A stretch of DNA of 64,000 nt from Ophiura sarsii (GCA_035610835.1 CM069450.1:36065335-36129334); one strand, 5' to 3'; shown: positions 38,837 through 51,175, counted from the stretch's first letter. Notes: generated from the letters alone by a model not told the origin. Numbers and translations are program-made.

Positions 38837-41800
38837 GTAGGTATTAAATTATTTTAAATCTGAATTACAAACGTTAAACGCATTTCAGTGATAGATACAG
38901 ATAGATAGAAACATCAATTACGCGTTAATGCTCGGTGTAGCAGGAGACATGTTCCCCTGGAGCCATAGTCAGCCCCGTTAGGACCTATATGTTGGTATAG
39001 GGAAGTCATCTCTACTCGCAACGTACAGGCTGTCCCAAAATGATTAGTACCCACCAATGCTTAAAGTTCAATAAATGTATTCATCATCAAAATCAATGAA
39101 ATTAAATCCGGTTTTTTTTGTCATATGCGATAAACTGTACCCTTTCATTAGAATTTTAGATCATGAACGTCGGACTTATTTCACTGAAGTTACACTCCAT
39201 TGTGTAAAACATGGTGATTTCACCTTTTTGGCAACAAAAAAAGGTGGTTGACAAAATCTAATATTCTCTTAATATCAATCATGTCTGCTAATATCTTTTG
39301 TTCCTTTCTATTTTAAACTGTTGTTGTGTTATATGGTTGTTCAAATCATTAATAATTCTTAATTTTGATTCAATTTGAAGAGTAAAAATGGATCGTCACA
39401 CATGAGTGATCCCAAGGTTTGTTTCTATGAGCTAGTTTTGATGCTAGACTTGAGTGGAATTTCTTAAAATTTCTTAAATATGTACAAATGATATACTAGC
39501 CCCTTTCCCTTACTGTTTAACCTCACCAACTATATACTTCCTCCAAAGTGAAAATGAAACTGCTAATTCACCCAATACTACTATCCCTAAACACTTGTCA
39601 AATAAAACAAAGCATGGCGTTACTCAAAATGTGACGAATAGGCTTCTTTCACCCTACAAATTGAATTAAAGAAAATAATTATTAATGATGGGACGAAGCA
39701 CTCTAGATTGTTCCGTCAAAAGAAATGTTAGTGATGTTTTATATTCATTAAAACTGTTGTCTCTGTGAGCACACGTTTTTCTATCTATTTATCTGATAAT
39801 GTAAATTATCAAAATGATGCACTGCCCGTATCAAAAGTGCTCAATTCCTAATTCCTATCTGGAGAATGACTTTCACACCTATTATGGATTATTGATATTC
39901 CACTTATGTATGTCAATAACTTGGATATGCTGTATTACCATATTATTACTGTTGACTATTTTATAATTAGATGTACTTCAGTCTGAAGATTGCCACCACC
40001 CTGTGTGGTTGGTGTGCATGAAACTGCCAGTTACTATGTATAAATAATTCTTAATTTACTGCTTGTTTTCATCATATCTGATAATGTAGGTATAATAAAA
40101 AGAGCGGGTCACGGAGCCGGTCGAGGTCGGGGATCTAGTGCAGGTGAACCAGGTAGGTAAAAGCGTATATTATTATTTAGGCTGTTATAGACTGTCTCCA
40201 CCAGTCCCCTCAAAGTCGGCCTCGTTATCTTTTGTGCGCATGCGTTGGCAACAGCACAGCATGCGTCATGTTAGGAGACTGAGCGGCAGTGACGTAACTA
40301 GACTTTTCCATTTGGGGGACAAGAAGGGCAGTGGCGTAGCGCGGGGTTTTTTCAGGGGGGGGCAAGATTTCTAAAATTTTCGTAAAAGGTTGCCCCAAAA
40401 AATTTCACAGTAAGTCACCTCGTGAATTTCACGTAAGTGGGGGGGTGTGAAGTCAAAAAATTTCGCACGGTCAAAAAAATTCGCACGGACACAAAATGTC
40501 GCACTCCAAAAAGCACTGTAGTAAACAAATATTGGCCGATCCTAAGGGTTTTAAGTAGTTTTTCCAAACAAATGGTCATTTATTTTTAAAAACAAGGCGA
40601 AAATGGTCATTTTTAAATTACTTTTACAACAGGAGAGGAGCTTTGGCCTTACCAAACATATAAGCACTATATCCAAAGAGAGGGGCGGGGGCACAAAGTG
40701 GGGCGGGGCACAACAAAATCTTGTCAGGGGGGGGGGGCAACTGCCCCCCTGCCCCCCCCCCCCCCCCCCCCCCCCTGAGCTACGCCACTGAAAAAGGGCC
40801 AGTGACTTGGAATTTGGGGGGCTCATAATGGGGGGCTCCATTCCACACCCACACCGATTGATTTCATTTTGGGGGAGGGCAAGCTGGGGGGCTCCAGCCC
40901 CCCCCCCCCCCCTCCCCCCCTAGCTTGTCTATTTTAATAAAGGTACCCATTTTGCAAGCTGTCCACGGAATACTTGACCAAACAAATCGTCGCTGTTCTG
41001 ACATACCGGCACATCTCTTTACTTATTTCTGTTGTGATGTGCCGGTATGTCAGAACAGCGACAAAATGTAAAGTATGCATTTTAGCTGCGTACTTTCCTA
41101 TCGACTGAGATTGGTGATGTTTTTCAAAACAAATAAATGACACTTAAAAGTTCAGTAAAGCATTTATTTACCAAACATACTCTGCTGCTTATTAGAGAAA
41201 ATCAATGAAGCAAATTGATCATTCCTAAGATGCCTGTTTTACTGAAAGCGCTCATGTTTTGTCAAGCTAAAATGCTTACTTCACATTTTGTTTTGTCAAG
41301 TATTCCGTGGACAGCTTGCAAAATGAGTACCTTTATTAAAATAGGCATAACTCCTCTTAGCAATGATCAATTTGTGTCATTCTTTTTTCCTAATAAGCAG
41401 GAGAGAATGCTTGTTACATATATGCTTTGCTGAACTCTCGAGTGTCATTTGTATTTTTTTTAAAACATCACCAATCCGGTTAAACTTCTTTTTGACTCAC
41501 CCTGCATTGTATCGCTATGTCGTCATATTCAATTCCATAACATGCGTGTTAGCTCCTGGCTTAGCTCCGAGGTTAGCTCTGGTAGTTGCGGGTAGGCAGG
41601 TTGCGGGTGTGTTTTTATTCAAGGAACTCCAAGGTTGCCCTATAAACTTTCGAAAAATGAACAATATATCATTTCCCCCAAAGCTTAGGTCTAGGTCAAA
41701 CTTAATATAATTTATACGTCATATGTTAATAAAATACTGTTGTAGTGTAATATTTGTGAAAAATGTGATAGATTTAGATGTAGGCTATACAAAATGTGAA

Positions 41801-44800
41801 AAAATGCTAGAACAAAGCGATTGATAATTTTCACGGAACATTTAAACTGTAGAGTTTTTGTTCTATTGATTCCAATAGCCAAACAAATCGGACAATGATG
41901 TTCTTTGATGATGTGCATTTCTAAATTGTAGTAGTTCAGTAGAAACTGCATATAGGATTCCATTCGTATCAAGCAAGACACACAGTGAGCCGTGCAAAAT
42001 GCAGTGTGACAGACATAAACACTCCACAAAAAGAAAGTAACCACTTTTTTCGAAACACCCTGTGTTTATTACCTAGGGCCCTAAATAAATTCAAAATATG
42101 GGAAAGAACGGAAATTTTCTCCCAAGCATTTTGATACCTCATTCGTCACAATAGCTTAAATATTGATAGAAGCAGTGGCCATCTGAATGACAAATGATGC
42201 AGTTTCCATTGTCGCACTTAACCATATACCCATGAAAAGAGCGTAAACAAAACAGTAAATCTAAAGTGTATCTATTCTTTCTCTCTCTCCATGAAAAGAC
42301 AATCGTAATCCGACCATCTCATATCATAAATTGTTTCCAACACCTGTATCTACTGGTGTAAGACTGATCCATCAATGACCATCATCGGCCAACGCACCTG
42401 TAACTGTCTCTCCATTTCCGTGCAACCTCCCTTGTAACTCCAAATCGAGGAGCAACTTCAGTTACAGAAACTCCAGAAACTTTTCATGGAGAGAAAGAAG
42501 TGGTACACTTTAAATTTACTGTTTTGTTTACCTTCTTTTCATGGGTATAGGGTTAAATGCATTTGAATACAAAATGATGCAGTTTCCATTGTTGCACTTA
42601 ACCCTATACCCGTCATGGAAAAGAGCGTAAACAAAACAGTATGTGTACCGCTTGTTCTCAATGGAAGGTTTCTGGAGTTTCTGTAACTGAAGCTGAAGTT
42701 GCTCGTCGAGTTGGAGTTAGAAAGGAAGATTGCACGGTTATGGAGAGACAGGTGCTGTCTTACAAACATCATGATGACCCTGGTCATTGTTAAGGATGAG
42801 TCTCATACACAGTGAAGTGTTAGAAACAAATGATGATGTGAGATGTTCGGATTACGATTGTCTTTTCATGGAGAGAGAGAAAGAATAGATACACTTTAGA
42901 TTAACTGTTTTGTTTACGCTCACTTCATGGGTATAGGGTTAAGTGCAACAATGGAAACTGCATAATTTGCCATTCAGATGGCCACTGCTTCATCAATATT
43001 TGTGCTATTGTGACAAATGAGGTATCAAAATGTGCGGAAGAATATTCCTATTCTTTCCCATATTTTGAATTTAGTTAGGGCCCTAGGAATTAAACACAGG
43101 GTGTCTCGAAAAAAGTGGTTACTTTCTTTTTGTGCAGTGTTTACTACTATTTCCATGGCTATACAAAAGTGGCATCATCATGATTATCGCATTACGCTAA
43201 GCTTGGATAGGATTTAATAAATTACAATCAATGTTAAAGATTGGAGCATTAATCATGGATCATTGTTATTCCTTCTGTATCTACTATTTCTATGGTTTGA
43301 CCAAACATAAGTTATTTCGGAAAATAAACTCCATGCAGGGAAAACTTGCACACAACACACACAGATATTACTTTAGTATTGCTAAAAATGGAACAAATTG
43401 GTTCTGACCACGCTTTTGTTTTACACTCTAAAACCATGATCACATAATATGCCTTTAGGGTCAACTATATTTACTTTCATATCCCTAAATGCAAAGCATA
43501 CGTTTACTACTTCTTTCAAGGTGTACTAAGAGATGTTTAAGATTTTATTTTACCAAATTTACTTAATATTAAAGATAAGCATTATAATTGGTCATTGTTG
43601 TTGTTTCTACTCACAAAAAAGCAGCAAAACTTGATAAAACAACTTCTTTTTTAAAAAAAACCCTCTATGTAATATCGTATGAAATTTGAATCGAAAAGAA
43701 AAATAGCGTAACGCTGTTTTTCATATTAAAACGCTGTCTGAGCCGGGGATGGAATATTTTGAAACGACGTTTTATTGCACAAAGACGGCTGATTTTCTTA
43801 ATCCTTACAGCAGTAAGTCTGTGTATGTAATAAAAATGTATAGAAATCCCGGTTTTGATTCTTATTTAGGACGCAACCTTCAATACATCTCTTAGTACCC
43901 CTTTAAGTTATAAGCTCTCCAGTTTTAGGACCCAGTTTTGGGGGACAAGCTGTAATGGTGCGTCCCGTAGTTATTGCCGATTACTTTACACAGGTCCAGC
44001 AGGGCCCGCTGGCCCAACAGGCTCACAGGGACCACCGGGACCGGCGGGACCACCCGGAACTGATGGAGCTGACGGAACTGATGGAGCTGACGGAGAAACA
44101 GGGTCTAAAGGGGGCCAAGGAAACCCTGGAGCTGACGGAACTGATGGAGCTGACGGAAAATCAGGGCCTAAAGGGGACCAAGGTATATTCAAAAAAATAA
44201 AATAAAAACACTAAAATAACTGACCGACCGACCGACCGACAGACCGACCAACCGACTGACCAACCGACCGACCGACCGACCGACCGACCGACCGACCGAC
44301 CGACCGACCAACAGACAGACCGACTGACAGTATTAATTAATTAATCGATTAATTGATTAAATAAAAAATTAATTGATTAATTAATTAAATAATTAATTAA
44401 TTAATTAATTAATTAATTACATAATTAATTAAATTAATTATTTAATTAATGAATTAATGAATTAATGAATGAATGAAAGAATTAATTCATTAATTAAATA
44501 AATTTAATTAAAGAATGAATTAAATTTATTAATTAATTTAACTATATATCGTAATTATTAATTTATTAATTTAATAAATAATTAAATAATTATTCAAATT
44601 ATTATTTTATTATTTTATTTATCATTTAATTATTTCAATAAATTAATTATTAAAGTAATTAATTAATTTAATCAATTAATTGATTAATAAATTTATTTAT
44701 TAATTAATTAATTAATTATTCTAATTAATTAATTGGTTAATTATATTAATTAATTAATTTAATAATTAATTAATTTAATTAATTAATTCATTCATAAATT

Positions 44801-44998
44801 AATACATTTAATTATTATTTAATTATTTATTTAATTAATTGTTTAATGAATTAATTAATTAATTATTTAACAGGATCGGATGGACAACGTGGAGAACCGG
44901 GGAAAAATGGAGCCCCTGGTAGCGGAAGTAGGGGTCAGCCGGGACAAAATGGAAGTCCAGGACAGAAAGGGGATCCAGGAGAATCCGGCCCAAATTAA
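38758..44998 (+). CDS. Secreted collagen-like (Gly-X-Y) protein, 4-exon gene
   Basis: Joined exons 38758-38836, 40090-40152, 43994-44182 and 44874-44998 give 456 bases, or 151 residues plus TAA. Each intron begins GT, ends AG and is phase 1, splitting a Gly codon every time. Residues 1-21 form a hydrophobic signal peptide, with likely cleavage after the AEANA stretch. Residues 28-31 (IIKR) include a dibasic site, residues 32-44 are Gly/His/Arg-rich, and residues 45-151 are Gly-X-Y. There are 27 unbroken triplets, a one-residue gap at Gly126-Ser127, then eight more triplets ending two residues after the last Gly. There is no C-terminal propeptide, C1q head or other trimerising domain, which is unusual for a collagen-like protein. 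Known: Gly-X-Y tracts form triple helices in secreted proteins. Inferred: a small extracellular matrix, mucus or adhesive component. The four-exon phase agreement makes the structure reliable; a missed extra exon in the 3.8-kb second intron remains possible. Confidence 0.82.
39026..39240 (+). repeat. Mariner-end-like repeat, copy 2 (intron 1 of mini-collagen)
   Basis: Same repeat as 26012-26250, with ACAGGCTGTCCCAAAATGAT at the start and ATTTTAGATCATGAAC inside. Confidence 0.5.
40090..40152 (+). CDS. Mini-collagen exon 2 (Gly/His/Arg-rich linker)
   Basis: This 63-base exon enters and leaves in phase 1, between a TAG acceptor and a GTAGGT donor. It encodes residues 27-47, read as GIIKRAGHGAGRGRG then SSAGEP. 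The KR pair is a possible convertase cleavage site. The pattern RAGHGAGRGRG closely resembles the repeats encoded at 59463-59624 in the Ly6-type gene on the other strand. Small size lowers confidence, but the phase and the start of the GEP triplet fit exactly into exon 3. Confidence 0.75.
40329..40790. mobile_element. hAT-like MITE in intron 2 of the mini-collagen gene
   Basis: The ends are CAGTGGCGTAGC and GCTACGCCACTG (exact inverse). Flanks AAGAAGGG and AAAAAGGG match at 7 of 8 positions, as expected for an 8-bp target duplication. 462 bases, C/G-run-rich, no transposase. Classification as hAT-like rests on the 8-bp duplication and the CAG-type end. Confidence 0.65.
40929..41344. repeat. 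Nested palindrome in intron 2 of the mini-collagen gene
   Basis: The outer arms (about 40929-40977 and 41296-41344) are inverted copies. An inner pair, 40989-41015 and 41036-41062, is a perfect 27-bp inverted repeat with a 20-base loop. It would form a strong hairpin in intronic RNA. Confidence 0.75.
42016..43145. mobile_element. Mariner/Tc1-like fold-back element with two transposase N-terminal relics
   Basis: The left arm (42016-42545) and right arm (42600-43145) are inverted copies sharing the CACCCTGTGTTTA block and AGAAAGTAACCACTT. Minus-strand 42483-42385 reads KVSGVSVTEVAPRFGVTREV then ARKWRDSY, a helix-turn-helix like transposase DNA-binding domains of the IS630/Tc1/mariner group. 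The right arm carries a diverged copy from 42665 on the plus strand. No catalytic domain remains. The element lies in intron 2 of the mini-collagen gene. Confidence 0.6.
43994..44182 (+). CDS. Mini-collagen exon 3 (Gly-X-Y)
   Basis: This 189-base phase 1-1 exon follows a TTTACACAG acceptor and ends at a GTATAT donor. It encodes residues 48-110, all perfect Gly-X-Y. It begins GPAGPAGPTGSQGPPGPAG and then has two copies of an acidic GADGTDGADG block, which suggests internal duplication. Pro is common in X and Y early on, and Asp/Thr/Ala replace it later. Overlapping ORFs on both strands are shadows of this repetitive codon use. Confidence 0.88.
44218..44330. repeat. (GACC)n microsatellite
   Basis: A run of CGAC/GACC units with slight interruptions, just after exon 3 of the mini-collagen gene. 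Confidence 0.9.
44331..44872. repeat. (TTAA)n-rich low-complexity tract
   Basis: About 540 bases almost wholly of A and T with ATTAATTA units. It fills most of intron 3 and abuts the exon 4 acceptor. Confidence 0.9.
44874..44998 (+). CDS. Mini-collagen exon 4 (Gly-X-Y, C-terminus)
   Basis: The acceptor is AACAG at 44869-44873, directly after a (TTAA)n-rich intron. The 125-base exon encodes residues 111-151 as GSD GQR GEP GKN GAP, then GS, GSR, and further triplets to GPN and TAA at 44996-44998. The only triplet interruption in the helix is at Gly126-Ser127. Lys and Gln are frequent in Y positions. Confidence 0.86.
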
Positions 44999-45381
44999 TC
45001 GACTGCCATCCATCCGTTACGATACGAGAGTCCTACATTGAGTCAGATTTAGTGTTCTCACATACGTAAAGCTTTCTCTCTGAAATCATTTTCCGAGTAA
45101 ATTTCATCAATAGTTTGTTTTGTTCCGTGGATCCAGGGCACCCAAAGCCGGTTTCTACCAACCAAATTCGTATCGTGTCTAGCATGAAAACCAGCTTTAG
45201 CACCACTCATGTGTAACATTGTTTTTTCCTTCAAAATAATACGAAAAAGCTGAAAACATTGATTGACGTTTAAATAACCTAAACAAATATTGACATTTTG
45301 GTAGAAATAATTACATGTCTAGCAAATGTCTGATTTCAATTTTGTTTTTATTGTGTTTTGTGTTATGAGATATGAGTGTCG

Positions 45382-45387
45382 AATAAA
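45382..45387 (+). terminator. Polyadenylation signal AATAAA of the mini-collagen gene
   Basis: AATAAA lies 384 bases after the stop codon, the first good hexamer seen in a non-coding stretch without strong repeats, followed by T/G-rich sequence. It is the likely 3' end of the gene, near 45400. Confidence 0.5.
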
Positions 45388-45399
45388 ATGTCATTCAAT

Positions 45400-48300
45400 C
45401 ACAACCGGTTCGATGAATATTTGTTTCATATGGTAACATTTTGAGTGAAATGTTGCATTTAGTATGGTTTGCTGTGTCCTTGGATTCCTATTCATAAATC
45501 CACTTCAGTGCACGCACACACCCCAATTCAGCCAGCAGGGAGGTCACGCTGCGTGTCAGATTTTGTTATACGCAAGAAAACAAATGGAGTCTCAGTGATT
45601 GCAATATTTGCTAGAAATAGCTTCGGAAAATGGTCTATTTGGGCATCTCAAAAACTGAGAAACGTGCTAAAAATCATGTAGAATTTTAGAGGAGGGTCAT
45701 TAGCATCTGCAGAACGGTAAAATGTATAGTATTAAACACGTTTTGTGACCAAATTTATGTCGTCAAATGTTGGAAAATTCACGTTTTGAAAATCTGTGGT
45801 CTTCGAAATTACAGGACTCATTCTAAACCTCACCAAATCATGAAATGAACCCTCGTCTACAAAAAAGTCCATGTACGTATTGCTCTGTCTGCTTGGAGAT
45901 AGCGAAGACCACGCAACCATCATAGCTTCATATGAAATCCGCCATAGAGATTACATAGCGAAAATCGTAAAGATTTGCACTGCAGTCCTCTGTGTAGGGA
46001 GTGTTAACAAAAGCAAGGTCGTTTGGCTATTGTGTTTGTGCATGTTTGTGACGACTGACCCATTTAACAATCTTCATAGCTTTCATATAGGGCTTTGACT
46101 GAATGCGCAGTGCAGAATACAGTGATACAAGGAGCTGTGCAATGATGAATTTCTTGCATGAAATGTAGCTGAAATATACTGGCACAAATCTTGAAGTCGC
46201 CAAAAACTGAGCAATGTATGAAGTTGTAATTTTTACAGTGCATTACTAATATTATAAACAATTCAAAAATACATTCTAAGTCAATGTGTAAGTGTGTGTA
46301 TTTGAGAATAAAGCGATTTAAGGGGTGAAAAAACGACTAAAACTTGGTTTTTTTATGTTTTTCAGTGTAGGGAGAGGAGGAGGCTTAACATTTTCCAAAG
46401 CGCTGCCTAGAAAGTAAATACTCTGTGATCTCAAGTCTTACGTGGATAGATAGATGATATAATAAAAATTCCATTGAAATAGAATGGGGGCGATCCAAGA
46501 GAAAGAAGCATGTTTTGTAACAAAACATCTGTTTCATACCAAAATACCAGGGAAAAGTGTGTATGTATTTTCTATAATTCAAACCAAAAAAAGAATCAAA
46601 ACACCGCAGTCTAAAAATAGTACAGGAAACCAATAAAGTTGATTTTTGTGTGCATGGAGGGGGGGGGGGTACAGTCTGAAGAACAATCTAGGTATATATG
46701 ACCTTGGTCAAACAAGATAAGTTAGTCAAACAAGATAAGCTATTATGTCTCTCTGTTGGGAGTAGCACATCTCTAATCAACTAAACAAATATAGCTTTGA
46801 CTCCAGCACAGACTGCGGGTACTGTTGAAATAAACTGCATAGGTACATGTAATTTACAAAGACTACAAACATGGCGACCCCCACTTATGTCTAGAAAGAC
46901 CAAAATGTGTAAGTTTTTGCAATCTCATGCTATAAGGGTGGCTTCGCCCCCAAAAAAGAGCTTTACAATGGATTGTTCTCTGTGTAAATACGAGCAGATG
47001 CGACAATTTTTACAATAATAATGTATGGCCCAGCAGACTTTCCACAACGCTCCAACAGCCAACGTTGAACAATCAGCCTGGCTGTGTCATTGTGTTGTGG
47101 TGTGCTACTACATTACTACTACGCATGTGTGAGAGCGCAAAGAGTTCGAGCGTTGTTGAGTCTGCTCAGCCCTTTACTCAGTGAATCTTATACTGTAGGG
47201 CCGAAACTATATACAAGACTGTCGTGTAGCGTAATTGCGTAGACTTAGACACGATAGTCGTTAACGCATGCGCAGATGAAAATTTAGTATAAAAGACTGA
47301 AGCGAAATTGCACAGACTATGTACACAACGGGCGTCAACTTAACGCATGCGCATATACAAATCAAGTATTACGCGACAACAGACAGTCGTGCAGCGATAT
47401 CGGCATATCGAAGCTCAAGTATCGTGATGTGGGTCAGATTAGGCCGTGCAAAAAAATGCCATTTTGTTTAGCGTCGGGACTTTTTCAACAACAAAAAGGA
47501 GGAGGCCTATTAAATAATGTTAGTATAAATCATCCTTGTACATATTTATATCAATTTTGCGTACCTTGAGGAGGACGCCTCTTTAAATCTGTTTTTGATT
47601 TTGTGATTCTAAGGCGTCGGTCACCACATTGTTTAAAATGCTTAAGAGGGGGCGGTGCTATCAATGTTATTTATCGTAGTCATTTCTCCCACACTGATTG
47701 TATGAGCCCCCCCCCCCCCCCCCCCCCCCCCCCATGTTGATTATTTGTATGAAAATGATATGCGTGTCTAGAGGCCTAATACATACATCCATTGTTAAAA
47801 CTATACTTTCCTCATATATTTTGGTTGATATTATCACATTTTATGGAATTTGATCACACATGTTGGTAGACGTAATAGGCCTATACGCCCTCGCCTGTCC
47901 TCCTCCAACCTAACACGTAGTAGTATCAACCAAGCACAAATACCAGCTCAAATGGCTCAACCAAAGCTGTTCTAATTAGCGGTATATCCCCGACTCTATA
48001 TTGTCGACGACCAAGCTGTTCCAACCCGCGGGCTACTCCCATCTCAATGACTCTGTACACGAGGGCGTAAGAAACTCGCAAAAATGGCCGGCGATTCGAC
48101 CGGGGCAATCCCATGATCTCTATGCTCCTACATCCAAATACTGCAAGAATTGCGCTTCAAAGCTGCTATCATAATGTATTGCCCTTTAAGACAGCCGAAC
48201 CACCAAGATATCAACTTCGTGGGTAATCGATTACGCCCAAACTAGCCACCTGATTAGCGATGACAGGGCTTTTACCCCTGCTGGCTGCAGGACAGTTTAT

Positions 48301-48989
48301 TTTCACTCTATATTCACTCTAAAAACCATGATTTTGAAGTAATTAGGAATCGTATCGCTCTGTAACTCGGAATATATTTATGATCAGAAATGAAAATCTG
48401 CAAAAAAATCTACATTATAACAAAAATCATGAATAGAGGGCGCCCCCTGGACAATATCACATAATATGCCTTTAATATAACTGTCACCGATGTAATCTTC
48501 GAGTAATCTTCGAGTATGCACCGATCTGCTTTGGATCTCAGCTACAAATTCATGGTCAATTGGTCTGAGTACTGGTTGTACTTTTCTGCAGTAAAAACCA
48601 AACGCTCATTTATATATAGTGCGACGGAAACGGATATGAACAGCAAAATGTCTCCTAAGCATGCTAAGTGCTATTCATTCGGACAATTCTAAGAGACAAA
48701 ACGTACCTATCGGTCAATTAATACAGTTATAAATTACAGCTATATCTTGAATAGACTATAATAAAAAAGTGACGGATTTCTATGAAGAAATTGCCATCAT
48801 GATGACTCTATTATCATGTAAATTCTGTGTTGCCCCAAAGAAACCTCATGGGGTTTTTTAACCAGTCTGGGATCAACCTGTAACCATGCATGATGTATAA
48901 TGTAAGTCACACTTCAACTGCATAACTACGCATTATGTTAAGTGCAAAAGATTAAGAAAATGAGGCAATAATGAAAAAGTGTCCCCTAT
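45400..48989. other. Intergenic, no gene seen
   Basis: Downstream of the mini-collagen gene. It has a 27-base C-run at 47707, two ACGCATGCGCA phrases (47265, 47342) and small ORFs without homology. The ORF at 47926-48114 (minus) is GC-richer than its surroundings but has no domain I know. Confidence 0.45.
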
Positions 48990-49970
48990 AGGGTTTCACA
49001 CCACTAAATAACGTCTGGCCCTACCCCCTTTGAGGCAAAAGTCCAAAACCGGCCCGTTTCTATGCCGAAACGGGAGACCTATTGTAAATTACAGTTTAAA
49101 ATTAGGTATTTACTACATGTTATGGCGAAATTAATATAGTGGGAATTTTGACAGACACATCAGCGTTCTTCAGGTCCAAGAAAATTGATGCAATGATGAT
49201 TTGTTAATATTTTAACAGAGACATTTGTGTTCGGGTCATTTCCGGTATCTGACGCAATAATCTTAATCAACAATTGCGTGTGACCAGGAAAACTGCAATC
49301 ATGAATCGATTACATTGTCCTTGTCCTTCTCCCTATTCGCTATACAGTGAACTTGCCCTAATTCATCGGTTTCACATACAGGACTATAACAACAAAAGTA
49401 TTCAACCGATGATAGTAAATTATTCATTTTTGGAAAGCTCTCAAATAGGAGAATTCAAAAATAAAAATGCCGTTTAAATCAGGATCAGGTGCATACTCAA
49501 ACAAATATATTTGTAAACTCTAAAAAATATGAAATTAAAACCTTTGTGCGCATTCACTTCCCGATATAGTATATATATTTCAACAAGTTACCCTTGACAA
49601 CCATTATGTTCTGATCGGTAGTTGCATGAGGAACTAATACACAGTAAAATTATGATTGGGATAGGTATACAAATATTATTGAGCTTTAATCAAAATATGA
49701 AAAAAACGATATTTTTTAAACATTTTTAATCACAACATGTTACCATCAGGTCCTATATAAATTCTAATAGCATATTTGGATTTCTTGTTAGATTACCGTT
49801 CAGAAAATGTATACTTTTTATGGGGTAGGCCTAGAAGAAATGGTTATTGCGATATGCTCAATCGAATCACAGATGGTGTAAAATGCTAAAATCCGGACAT
49901 GCAACGGGAAGGGTGGCGAGTTCAAAACACATGGCCATATAATGTATGTATAAAGTATGTTAAATATAGA
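48990..49970 (+). mobile_element. Repeat family A (5' half) joined to family B
   Basis: 48990-49290 matches the first ~300 bases of family A. 49300-49970 matches 10261-11545 without the Helitron-like insertion (shared CTATTCGCTA, AGAAAATGTATAC and ACACATGGCCATATAA-like phrases). It shows what family B looks like before insertion. Confidence 0.55.
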
Positions 49971-50570
49971 GAATAATTAACACGTGTGGTGACACTGATA
50001 AGTTAGATTCTGTATTCAAAGCATAATCAAATTCATACAAAAAATTATGTTGTCCTCGTACGATTCAGACTTCCGGTAGTGCATTCGTAGATTTATTCGA
50101 CGTGAAGAACAATGGATAAAAGACAATAGGAGGAGCTCTAGAAGAGTATGTTTTGTTCTATATTACTGCGTGATTGAGGCCCGATAGTTATTTTGCTAAC
50201 ATAAGCTGTGTTCAGACATGGACATTTTGCTTCTACTGCCGCAGGAAAAATTCATATTCGGGTCCAGACATTACTTGTTACTCTGACCATGCTCCGACTG
50301 TTTAGTTCGCGTTCCTTCGATCTTTGTGGGGGCTCGGAGTAGCTCAGGATATCTTCCGGAAATAATAGCGCCCGCATATGTTGACCCAGGAAATTTGAGA
50401 CTTCCTGGTCGACGGCAGTTTCCGCGCGAGTAACATGTACATGATCATGGATCCAATTTTATGAGATACGGAGGCGATTTTGCGCTAAATATTCATTACC
50501 ATATACCACCTCATTATGCATTATTCATGAGTACTAAACGCACATGTTCGTATTATACACCTAGCACATA

Positions 50571-50850
50571 AAGTCCCTGACCAGGTGCTTTGAGGTTGGC
50601 TAATTCAAAATATATAATCGGTACCAAAAATATGAGTTGTACATTACATCAGCAAATTTCTTCTCCGCAGTTTGATACCTCATTCAACAAAATCGAATGG
50701 ATACTTTTAAAGTTATGGCGATTTCAATGACCGCGCATAACAACGGCAAAGTTGCACTAGGTATAGGAAATCATTGATTTGTGTGACAGTTATGACAGTA
50801 ATCACACACAATTCAATGAGTACCTAGTGCAACTTTGCTGTGTATACGAT
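50571..50850 (+). mobile_element. Truncated copy of the 29475-29940 MITE
   Basis: Begins CTAGCACATAAAGTCCCTGA and follows the 29475 copy through the central GTGCAACTTTGCTG block; the other arm is missing. Confidence 0.75.
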
Positions 50851-51175
50851 AATGTACTGTACATGACTTGGGGGCAGAATAAATCATTAAGTCACCAGAT
50901 TGACCTCCCTTTTATAAACTTAAAGATAACAACAATAACATTGTCAGTGACGAAATCGGATGATGCATTTAATTTGTGTGTAAAAACTGCGCTACTATAA
51001 GTGACAACAACAATAAATAAGAAATATAGGCCTTCAACTCAGAAATTATGAATTTTAGGATGGCGTTTCTGAACAGGTTGTGGAATTTTTGAAGGAATAG
51101 TTGACCAATCTTCACTACTATCATATCGTATGTACTTTTAAGCTTTATTACTGACATTTCTGGCGAATTGTGGTG

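Noticed and set aside
43986..44192. Minus-strand Pro/Ser-rich ORF
   Set aside because: Antisense shadow of the Gly-X-Y exon; the plus strand has matching splice phases.
43955..44200. Plus-strand ORF with ELTELMELTE repeats
   Set aside because: Wrong-frame reading of the collagen exon, running across both of its splice sites.
47926..48114. 62-residue minus-strand ORF in GC-richer sequence as a gene
   Set aside because: No domain recognised and no splice partners found; left as unassigned.
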